Shown: positions 27,401 through 39,400 of the stretch, in pieces
Position numbering within the stretch: position 1 is the stretch's first letter
Layout: the number at the start of each line of letters is the position of its first letter
Assembly: GCA_036571765.1 (NCBI GenBank)
Contig: BROE01000013.1
Location: 11,311,690 to 11,375,689 of the forward strand
From: Plecoglossus altivelis
Lineage: Eukaryota > Chordata > Actinopteri > Osmeriformes > Plecoglossidae
DNA: 64,000 bases
Reading direction: 5' to 3'
Translations under genes and position numbers: made by a program
The notes under the pieces: model-generated
Database searches by the model: none
What the model was told of the DNA's origin: nothing
The model's input: the letters and a program-made list of their open reading frames with translations, nothing else

Positions 27401-30400
27401 TTTAGTCTGGTTATTTGAAGCGTGAGGAAAGGAGGTTGGTTATCTTAGCTTCAGTTGAGCCGTTCAGTCGGCTTTGACGTAATAGTTTTGGCTACACATT
27501 TGTAGACTTTGGACAAGTTACTTCAGAATTGATGTTATGATCCAACCTCTTTTATCAATTCATTTATGTGTTCCTCCAGCCTAATCTTTTTCTAGTTTTT
27601 AGATGAGAAGTTACTCGAAGATATGATCTAAGAAGTGAAAGACAAGGACGTTGCTCTACTGCAAGTTCAGTTGGAAAAAAACAACTAACTTTAGTTATCA
27701 AAAGGAATGAAAACTTCCTTCTAAGATTTCATCTTAAACTTAGTGAGATTGTCCTAGTTGAGGAGTTTAGACATTGACTTTAATACACTTTTATGAAGCA
27801 AGAGGGGAAACAATGTGGCCTTAGTTCAACTTCTGGTAACTTTGAAATTGTGTAAATGTCAAATGTGATTTTCAGTCATTAAATTGTTTCTTTTCAACTA
27901 CACTATGCTCATTGAGGTATGTTGTGCTTTCAACAGCATACATTATCTATGGTCTGACACTTTTCACTAACTTGGGAGATGATTATACAAATCACAGTTT
28001 GTATGCTGATAGCATGCTTTCCTAGCAGGTTTCAATGCTATTCACACATTCTCACAAAAATGATGGATGTATTTTGGAAAGCTTGTGTAAGTGGTTTGTA
28101 TGGATCTGTTCTTCAGTGAATCTAACTCTAATGGCTTTCAGAAAATTAAAAGTGTGAAACATTCCTCAATCCGTGGTGAACCTATACAGATGAACACAAA
28201 AGTACAAATCATAGCATTTGCACATTATCATACTGCGCCTTATCCTCTAAAAGAAAGGCTATCAATATTCAATGCTAGCTGCAATGATTACACCTAGAGT
28301 ATGCATGTGTGGGTTTGTCTGTTACAGAATGTGGGCTGTGACTATGAAATTGACTCCAATGCTCAGGAGGATCGCTGTGGCGTTTGCAATGGTAACGGTT
28401 CTACTTGTGAGACTGTGAAGAAGACTTTTAAGGAGAGCGAAGGACTTGGTAAGGCAGCCCACCGATCAGCCACTGATTAGTTTTAACCTTTGAAAAGCTC
28501 AATCTAAGGGGAAATAGCATTTGCAGAGGCTGACTCCGATTGACAGATACTGATAGATTAGTACCCTGGGGCAATTTGGGGGAGTTTCCCATCCCACTCA
28601 TAGTTGAAGGCACATCTTGAAAGTCCCTTTCTCTATGATAATCTCTCAATATTTTGTTTCTGTTCCACCAAATGCTTTTCCTGTTCTCCTAGGCTACGTT
28701 GATATCGGACTGATTCCAGAGGGTGCGCGGGACATCCGCATTGAGGAAGTGGCTGAAGCTGGAAATTTCTTGGCACTCCGAAGCGATGACCCAGAAAAGT
28801 ACTTTCTGAATGGTGGCTGGACTATCCAATGGAATGGAGACTACAAAGCAGCAGGGACGATATTCACCTATGAGAGGACAGGGCACCTGGAGAATCTGAC
28901 CTCCCCTGGACCAACGATGGAGCCAGTTTGGATACAGGTTGGAGAGGCTCACACATGCACGCAAACATATTCACTCACACACAAGCTACCAATAAACTAG
29001 TTAAACTGAAGATAAAACATCACACATTTGGTAAGTACACATACTGTCCATTTAAGCTCATAAGGTCTTTAGCAAAGTCATTATTTACTTTGATCATTAT
29101 TGTTCACTCACAGGCACTAAAACTTTGCAGCTCCCTCATTTAAGACTGATTTTTTTTATTGCTGACTGATAGTTCCCGTTAATGGGCATTAGTAAACAAG
29201 TAATTATTCTGGGTGAATTGGCCTTTGAACTAAAGGCTTTGGAGGTGTTTGCAGTGACTCACACTAACTCAGAGTTTGTCGGCCTCAAAGAGATCCCTAA
29301 ATCAGTCAGGCAACCTACCAAAACAGACTGTTGCCCCCAATTTAGAGTCTGTCTTCACCTTATCTTTTATTTGTGTTGTCAAATGATTGTTTTGTGACTG
29401 CTCTGGAGTTCTTGAGAAACATTTCAGTAAAAGGAAATTGCAACCTCTATGACACTACAATCCTCTTTGAAGTGCAGCTATTTTCATGTAGCACCCCCAG
29501 TATTTCTGTCTGATGTTTAGTGGGTCTGAACCCTTATCGCTTTTATTAATTAAAGAAACTACGCTGAGGACATGTTTTTCTGACCCTTTGAATTGAATGC
29601 AACAGCTTCTGTCATGCCCACATGAAAGTGGCGGCTGGCATCATTAGTGGACTGGACTGAGCTGGATGGGGGAGGACTAGGGGACCGGGGGGCCGGCAGG
29701 CAACAGGCGGACGTACAGTAGAAAGAACTCTTCCCCACACAAGCTGCATATTGACACATGCACAAACACACATATCTAGGTATGTACTGTACTGTCAATA
29801 CACACACCCATACTAAACATAATCAAAACACTCACAAAAACTGACGGGATAGATCACTCAGATTCTGATTGCTTGGCAAATGTTTCAGTTCATTGCAGGG
29901 TAGCATTTTACAGATTTTGCAAAGCAAATCACAGTTTTTCAGCAGCCTGTTAAGCTGGAGGAATCCCGTATTGTGCCCAAGCCTATAAATCTATGTTAGA
30001 TCAGTATTCACAGCCAAACGTCTGTCTCTGTTTGCTGGGACTTTCTCAGACTTTTAATGCAGTGTCCCAAGATGACCCACAGAGACTTTGTACTTTTGTT
30101 GGTGTTAAGCGTGTATTTAGCAGGGCTACCAGAGCCTCCCTGCAACCATTGATCCAAGAAGGTGAGTGGAAATTAGGGCTTTGATTAAACTGTTCTATAG
30201 CAGAAGCTTTGATGGCTCTGGAGAACCAGGAGGTTACATGGACTATGGGCAGCATTCCCTGCAGTGTGTTTACATTTAAGGTATTCTCCGTAATAAGTGG
30301 CACCTAAGAACATTTCTACATCCATACACACACATGAATGCACCCGCACATACACATATACACCACGCACACATACACCACTCGCACACACACCTCCCAC

Positions 30401-33400
30401 ACATGCATTCACACGTACAAACACTAAATATATTATATATATACTTGTATACTTCCCTAAGTTGCTACAGACCACAAGTGCACATGTAATCCCTGCTGTA
30501 AATCCCATGTGTACTGCTGACACGCTGAATTCTGTATTTTCACAACATGCACAACACCTCAGACGCACTTATCGCAGAAGTCAGCCTGCCAGACAGGCTG
30601 CCTAGGACTAACACGTTGCACTCACTCAATGGAATCTGCTTGAGCTCCACCAGAAAATGTAGTCCATCCTGCTTCTTGTTCATTAGAACAGTACCAGTAC
30701 TTTCAATGGAAGTCACGTGACGTGTCCCACAAGGCAATGTGCCTGTCAGCACGATCAGGCAGCAAGAGAAGTGAACCCTACTCTGTTAATTTATTAGGGC
30801 ATTTATGACAAGCAATGTCCCAAACGCCTTTTCCTAAAAGTACTGTTTAGTGTGTGACGGTGTATGTGACAGTGTAGACGTGAGCCACATATAGAGTTGA
30901 TCTCTCACTATCAGTGTGTGTGACTGTTATTTTGTGAGTTGATGTTTCATAGATCTTTAATAATTATTATATGAATTATACAACGACTTTTTAAAACTAA
31001 TGAATCAGACCTATATATTTCACACATGTATACTGAATAAGTGCATATTCGTTTGTCACAGACGACCACAAATTAAAAACGTAATATTCTTCAGACTTGA
31101 GACATATTTTGCTGATTCAGAAGATTAGTACAATTAAAATGGAAGTAAGCTCAAATAGATCACTCTTTGCGACAAGCGAAATGGGTGCATGTTGACAGTT
31201 CTATTAAGTAACATTTTTCCCTGTCTGTTTTTGTGCTTAAATTAATCTTAAATCCATCTTATTTCTTGTCTCTGTGTGTCTCAGCTTCTCTTCCAGGAAA
31301 CTAACCCTGGAGTGCGCTACCAGTACACCATCAGTAGGGAGGGCTCGGAGGACTCAGACAACAGTATCCACAGTTCAGATTTCTTCTGGAAATTCGGCTC
31401 ATGGACTGAGTGTAGTACTACCTGTGGTATTGGTAAGAAGCTATATTGTAACATCATATGGGTTGAAATGATTTAAAGTGAAACATTTATGGAAAAGATT
31501 ACAAATGGTTTGGTGTTGTGAGCCTGCTACACATTTAATACAGTATTGGAATTTGGCAAAAGAGATTTTTCTTCAGTGGTTAGTTGAGTCAGACAAGTGA
31601 CCACTTAGCCTGCTGATTAGAAGGATTAAATCTGCATGATTACTTGCTAGTGAATAGATATTTTGTGAATACATTTGATAAATTTCTTGTGATCATTTAA
31701 AGTATGGAAAAGGGTCCTCGCTATATTTTCCCTCACTGCATTAATCATGTTGCTATTCTACTCTTCCCAATATTGGTCCATTTAAAAACAAAATGCATAC
31801 AATGGATATCCACAGTTGCATTAACTTTTTCTGCAGGTGTTATTGCACTTGATGCATGATTCAGCATGATTCAACAATCACCATACCTCCTAACTGGGGA
31901 TTAAGTATAGTTTGAAGAGATTCTTTTCATTTGTTAAGACAAGTTCACCATGTTATCAAAATGTTGTGGCCTAAACATTATCATGTGTTCAATTAGTCAC
32001 AACACATTTGCTAATATTGTGGATGAACACTCAAGGGCAAGTTTAGGTGTAAATGTGGACTGGCTTGAGAGATTAGAGTTAATTTGACAACAAGGGCCAA
32101 ATGTGTGGTCACGAAAATTAATTTTAAGTTTGACAACAAGGCACTTTAGAGGAATAAAAGGCATCATGTGATGTGCTGGTTCTCCTAGGGGTTAAACAAG
32201 GATGCCTTTGGGGCAGACATGGCTGGCTGGCTTTCTTAAATAGCTTTTAGAGAGATTTTCCAAACAGGCTTTTGTATTTTTAACACCAACCAGAAGGTGA
32301 CGGATGATTTGTTGCCCGTATCCATATGGGAAGTCATCCCTGAAAAAGCCATACTGTTTGAAAGTGCACTTTCCAAAATACTTGGCCAGTGATTGGACGA
32401 TTTATCACCATCTATCATGGGCTAACTTCAATCACATCCATAGCTGGCAGTAGTTACTCAGATCAAGATGATTGGTCGGAATGACTGTGATTCAGGCACA
32501 AATTAAGAAGGCTGTACTCCAAACATGTTTTTACAGCAGCAGAATATGAGGGGAGGCCAACTACACTTTCAATATATAGCTGTCACACACACTACAGTCT
32601 TCTTTGTTGTAGAAACTAGAAGAAACATCTCTCGAAAGTTAAATGTGATTTCAAGTATATATCTATGGTAAACAACAAAACCTACCGTTTAAAGGTCAGG
32701 TTATGGTTATTTTGTTTGGAAAATAAGCTCTGTCAAGCCGATACTAGGCAAGTGTCCATTAGCAAGGTAATAAGGCATGGATGATGGGTATCTACGTTGG
32801 TCCCACTGTTGGTCCCGCTGTTGGTATGCTGTTGGTATGCTATTGGTATGCTGTTGGTCCCACTTTTGGTCCCACTGTTGGTACGCTGCTGGTATACTAT
32901 TGTTACGCTGCTGGTATACTGTTGGTACACTGTTGGTCCCGCTGTTGGCATGCTCTCACACAATCAGGTGTTAAGGGGTTATCTGACTATGCCATTGTTT
33001 GCTTGAATTATGCAAATATATTCCTGATAGTTATTGTCAATCATCTCATTGCCCTATAATTTAGTGTCATAGCATTTACATTCCGCTCAGAATATAGGGC
33101 AAGCTTGCCCTTGCTTGCGATTAAGCAATAGATAAGACATTGATGAGAACATTGCAAATTGCATGTCTTTACGAAGGGAAGCTTTATAATTGGAGTTACA
33201 GTAAACTTATTTATGCCTTTAAGGTTTCAATAAAAATACAACATTTAGTACATATACATTTTTTATAATTGAGTTCTATATAATTTTGTATAAATTCTTG
33301 GACTGTGTTTGTTGGTATTTGTTATTTTTAGCTTTTCAATGTATGTAGGTTAAAGGTGGGTTGATTGTAATACATAAATTACCCTCTAATCTTGGGGGCA

Positions 33401-36400
33401 GAGAAATCATGCCATGCAATGTCCAAATGATTTGATTTGAGTCGACTCCATCAAATGTCTATACCTTTTGAGATGGATAGATTACTACAGCAAACTGATA
33501 ATGATATTTCTTCATGTCTGAATAAATAACCAAATGACATAATTACAGACACTCTCCTAGCCATTGCTTCATCCTTGTTTAATTTGACGGCCAACCAATG
33601 ACTTCTGTGGCTATACAAACGTGCTTGTTTTGGAACCATGTGATTTGTTTCAGTTTTCTAACTGAAACAACTGTTGAACATTGAATGTTGGAACATTCAG
33701 TTGTGTGTTTCATTTTAGTGTCATAAGACTTAAAACAGTCACTTTCTACACTGTTCTTTCAGAACGTGTTTCTCACAGTCATTGTGTACAGTTTTCTTGT
33801 GTCTTTATACAAGGGTTTATATTTTCCACAAGAAATATCTTCTTTCTGTCTCAGGCTTTACACTATAAAGGCTACTTTGTTCCAGCTATTATCGTCATTA
33901 TCTTCTCACGTTTTGATCATCTCCTGTATATCACAGCATCATAGGTGGCAGGTCATTCAGTTGCACAGCAGTCATTCCACACACAACAGACTCAGCATGG
34001 CCCTTGCGATGATGGGTTGATTTGTAGGTGGGGGCAGTGGGGCACCCCTCTGTGTTAAATTTCAGTAAGTTATCTGGATCTGGGACTCTTTGAAGGTTTC
34101 AGGATAACAGCTGATTGAAAGGTCCGATGATTGGATGGGAGTTTTGGTTTGGGATCCCTAGGGCACTTTCTATTAGATGACGGCTAGGTCCTACGTGACA
34201 TTGTACACTGGTTGGACTGGAAATAGATTACAATCAAGGTAACAAAACAAGTGTTAACAAGTGCAAAGACGACCCTTAAGACATACCTCCCTGGCACTCA
34301 TGATAATCCACACACCTTGTGGTCAGCAGTTACACCATTTTCTTTCTACCAAAGATCTGCCTGGACCTGTCCAGTGTCATCTTTATAATTAATTCCAAAA
34401 GGGCAGTTGGAAAAATAGGTCATTCTGATTTGGAGCGAACTGTCCCTTCAAGCCATAGCTACAGTAGGAAAGAAGTTAAGTTAACGTAAAATATAACTAT
34501 AGACACAGCTTTCTGCTTCAAGTAAAGCTTCCCTTTTGGTTTAAATGTGAAAATTATGCATTTCTGAATTTTCCAGCTCCGTATCCATAGTTCAGACAAC
34601 AGCTTTTTCAAGGCATCACTGGCACCTTTAGAAAAGAAGCTTGCCTCTCAGCTTCTGTGACAGTGGGCGTTTTATCCTTTACGACACATTGTCATCAAGC
34701 ACTTTCTCCCATTAAATCTTTTGCTTTTTAGTTTTTCCATGGAGTCGTTTCATCATCAAGAAAAGAATGTTTGTCTTCTAGATGGACTATATGAAGTGTA
34801 TTATTTTTTTCTATATCCATAAGAGTGAAGAGTAATGCATTTGTTTTTTCCTTTTCAATTAGCTGCAAAACTCACAGTTGACTGTCCAGATGACTCTTGA
34901 TAATTGCCCTGACTTCTTAAACAACAAAAGACCAAAACTTTGTCATGATAATGCCAATTACTGCTGAGACTTGACATTTTTTTGTTGTCTCTACTTCTGT
35001 GGTGCTGCTATGCTATTCCCCTACAATATCACAACATTTATAAATGAGGATTGGGCAGAATGCTCATTTGGTTTACTCTGCCAGGCAACCCAGAAAATCA
35101 GAGTAACATCCAGTTAATTGGTTAACAGATTGATAGTTTATAAAACCATTTACACTTTAATATTAACGTGCGGAAAACACAGTTCTATTAAAATACAATT
35201 CCCAATAGATGTAGAAGTGTCTTTAGACAGAGGTTCCAATAAATAATTCAAAACAAACAAATGAAAATATATATTAAAACCCCACACAACAGTTGTCGGA
35301 GACCCATTAAATTAAATTAATCTTCAAATGGTATTTGAAATGAAGTATATTATGAAATCAACTTTAATAATTTTTTCCAAAACTGTTTGAAGTCATCTTC
35401 ACTCTTCTACGTTAACCAGGCTTTACAAAAACCTTATGTATCAAGGGAATAGTGAGGGAGCTATTGTTGATATTGTATTTCCTTCCTCATGGGTTAGGGT
35501 TAGGGTTAACCCTAACCCTAAGTAATCCAAAGAAAGTTGTCCAGTTACATTGTCTTTACCAAAATCTCCTTACCAGATGCACACAGATGGTGTGATATGA
35601 CTATAGCCTAGGGTTAGGGTTAACCCTAACCCTAAGTAAATCATGGGACAGTTTATATGGGGTGCTTCCGTGGAGCACTGTATTAATCCCAGAAGTTTTA
35701 CTCCGAAAGCAAGGTTTATGTACTTTCCAAATATTTCATGTGTGTTTTCCTGCAGTGCAGCCTACAGATTATTAGCCCACTCCCTTAGAGGTTTTCTTTG
35801 ATTGAAATACTAGCATGATGAGGTCTAAAAATATCTCTGTTTTCCTCATTGGTTCACAACTTTTAATTAGCTCCGATGGGGCACCATATTAGTTGCTTGT
35901 TAATGCCTTCAGTGTTGAAACTCACATTTTACTAGCCTTCTGAATAACAGCTCAGTTTAAACGTCTGGAAATTTGAACGTTTTTATTTAGTTGTGACTGA
36001 CTGAAAAGGCTATAGTCATATCACACCATCTGTGTGCATCTGGTAAGGAGATTTTGGTAAAGACAATGTAACTGGACAACTTTCTTTGGATTACTTGACC
36101 TTTTGTATAAACCCCTGACATTAACATGCAAATTCAGCGTGGACAACATATGCATGCCACATTTTAAAAAGTGTCTATTATTCTGGCGTATCACTGCTAA
36201 TTGCTTAAGAATAATGAATGAGAAGTTGTTCACAGAACATCAAATAATCAGAAGTAAACATCAACATGAAACCAATCAGCACCTCACTCTCTAATAAAGG
36301 GACTTGAGTCTTTAATGTTAGCAGTTTAATAATGAAGAAGGATGTTTAGCAACTTCAAGTTGTGCTTTATTGTCATTCCGCTACATACAATGATAATAAA

Positions 36401-39400
36401 AAACTCCCTTTAAGACCCCAGACCCCTTCTTCTTGCCAAGTAAGGTTACAGGTAAACTCAGTGGTAAATATATAAAAAATATATATATTTATCTGTTGTT
36501 ACCAGCTATTGTACTTTTTTCAAACATATTGTATTTCCTACCATATCAGGGGTTTTTACAGTGTGGCAATTATTATTTTAATTTTTCAGTTTAATGTAAT
36601 AGAATGCTGAGGCTCCACATTTCCTGCTATGGGAGGGACTTTAGAGGGCCGGACTCTTGTTGAAAGAAACAACCGAATTTGTGGCTAAGATTACAGAATG
36701 ATTTAAATGGAACAGGGGGCTAATGTCCACATAGTGGATTTAAAACTTTCTTATTGTGATAGTTTTGAGAGTTAAAACAGTGGAGACTCAGTATCTGCTA
36801 AAAAAGGATTTCTACTGCTCAAGCATCAGACATTTCTCCAGAGTATTGCACCATTAGGCATCTCTGATAGCAAAGCCCTCCAACACTTTCCCACCATCTG
36901 TCTTTTCATGCTGCATGTCTCCCTAGTCCCTTATCAAATGACATTCTCCTTCCTCCCAGCAGTCCTCTTTTACTTATCTCCTCCTTCTGTTGCGATGGAC
37001 AGACACTGGAGAAGGCGGCAGAACGTGTGCTTAAGCTTGTTCCATCCCTCCCTCATTTCTATCTGTCTGAAGAGATGTCTGTGAAAGCCTGAATGAGCTA
37101 ACAGACATACAGTATGGTATAACTCTCAGTGGACCATGCTGACAGGAAATGGGGAGGTGAGACGAGGCCCCTGCTCAGCTAGGTCGGAAGCCCCTTAGGG
37201 CTAAAGGATAATTAGGGGGAGGAACATCAGAGGAAACAGATAAATCTGTGGTGACACCAGGGGACGTCTCTTGACATGTGCTACTTTGTGCTGTTTGAAA
37301 TCAGCTCTCAACCCACCATTTACTGGGAGATTTAAGCTTGCTCATGACTTGATTGAGAGATCTGGGAACCGACAGTATATTATCTGTGGAATTTGTGCAC
37401 TTTTGATCTCAGTATGCTAAACAGACAGACATGTTTGGGAAATACAGAAGTAATTATTTGCCATCAGTAACCTTCTTGCAAGGATCCATGTCACAGTAGC
37501 AAACAGACTGCTAGTTGTGTAGATTGTGTACAAAAAATTCAATGAACCAATTTAATAACATTATTTATCGAAGTGGTGTTGTTTTTGTGTTATCTTCTGC
37601 CCATACATTTGTTTTTTACTTCTTCCTCTTTTGTGAAGTGAGAGTTTTCGGGCTGAACTTCTGTTGTCTTAGACAACATATGTATAGTGTGTGTGTTCGT
37701 GCAAGACTGTGTGCAGACACAATAACTGTAGAGCTATACCATATGGATGTGTCTAACATGTGCTTAACATCTGTTTCACTCTCCTATGGCACTCCAGGCG
37801 TCCAGCGTCAAATTGTGCACTGTGTAGAGAAGACCTCAGGGATAGTTGAGGAGCACTACTGTGATGCTCTGACCCGCCCTGATGACAAACGGGCCAGCTG
37901 TAATGAGGAGCTCTGCCCAGCAATGTGAGTTTATGGTACAAGCAGCCACGCACAAACAAAACTCGGTAAAGCCCACCATTCATAATACAGAGATACATAC
38001 AGTATGCAAACAGTAAACATTTGATGCATGCACAGCATCAGCACCGAATAAAAACCAATAAAAACACATGTATCCAGTTTAGCCTTACTTCTCTCCACAG
38101 TGGTTCAGACACACTCAATCACAGACACACACTAATAACAACTTCCCTTGAGCATCAAAAGAATAACAATCCTAACAAGTTTCACTTAATTCATCATTGA
38201 ATAGACTTCCAGAAATGACTCTACATTTACAGTCCCTATTGTTAACCCAATCTCTCAGATGGTGGGTGGGTGAGTGGCAAAAGTGCTCAGCCCTTTGCGG
38301 GAGTTTAGGCCTTGCCAAGAGGACTGTGCTCTGCATCCAAGCTGTGGGTCTGGATGAACAAAGAGCCCTACAGCCTTCCCAGTGTCAACACTTGCCCAAG
38401 CCTGTGTCTGTAGCACCTTGCAACACACACATCCCCTGCCCTGCAGACTGGACTGAGGGCAACTGGTCAGAGGTAAGTTTCATGTGAATGTAAGTCAAGT
38501 CAGCTTCTGAAGCCCTGGCGTGAGCTACGCGAAGAGGGTAGAGGGGTAGGCCTGGGGTAAAACTGGCCTGTTCTTGTTGATCTTGAAAGGCTTCTGTGAA
38601 ATCTGGAACCTTTTGAAGTGTTCCTCGCCCAAGTAAAGTTAAAAACGAACAATACAGCTTTGCAGATACTGCCACATACAACAGTGCAAGATACATTATT
38701 TCAGTTAGATTAAATGAAAGATTTCTGCATCCTTTCCAAAAAGATAATTGACCAACAGAGTTTTTTTTACTCTGGAAAGTACAAACTCTTAAGTACATTC
38801 TGTGGTCATTCCTTTTCTTAAAAAATGTCAAACTGTGTCCACATTGTATGTAAAGATATTCTTTCCCTGTGTGTGTTATTTTAGATCTTCTTCAAACATA
38901 TCTTGGACCAGAACGAGTATTAATCTCAGTCCCTCCTCTGCTCCCCCACAGTGCTCGCTAACATGTGGCAGTGGCATGCGAACCCGGAATGTGACCTGCT
39001 CAAGAAACAGCGGTGTCGACTGTGATATCAGAAAGAAACCCAGTGGTGTCACTCCTTGCTACCTCCGGGACTGTCCCCAGGTCCAAGACATCCTTGGTGG
39101 CAGTGACTGGTCTGGAAGTGGTTCGTTCAGCAAAGAAGACTTCAACGAAATCAACTCCATCCCTGATGCCAATTATCTGCCCAAACACAGCACAACACGA
39201 GCACAGCCAAAAGACCGCAGTAAACTGTATAACAGAATAGAAGATTTCTCCCCCAGAAATTCAATTGAAAAAACACAAAACAAGCCCGCTGACAATAATG
39301 TAAAGGTTGATGACTTCTACTATGACTATAACTTTATCAAATTCCACGAGGACCTTTCATACGACTTTGACTTGGGGATAATCAGTCCAACTGAAAAGAA

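Larger units (their letters stand above)
31433..37797 (+). other. adamts7 intron 16
   Basis: 6.4 kb, the second longest adamts7 intron. It holds the 11/12-bp minisatellite at 32794-32953, the telomere-motif palindromes and 90-bp inverted repeat at 35491-36096, and a possible SINE/LINE end near 36350-36400. No coding exon seen. Confidence 0.75.

Noticed and set aside
32733..33059. Overlapping Val/Leu/Gly-rich open frames on both strands
   Set aside because: They are produced by the minisatellite at 32794-32953; mixed 11/12-bp units shift frame and there is no domain.
38385..38831. 148-codon minus-strand open frame
   Set aside because: Half of it is antisense to adamts7 exon 18 and the rest is intron. 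No protein resemblance.
38802..38951. Upstream extension of the mucin exon to an ATG at 38802
   Set aside because: The frame is open by chance. Exon 18 ends mid-TSP1 and needs the Cys at 38952 next; the CCCCCACAG acceptor fits precisely.
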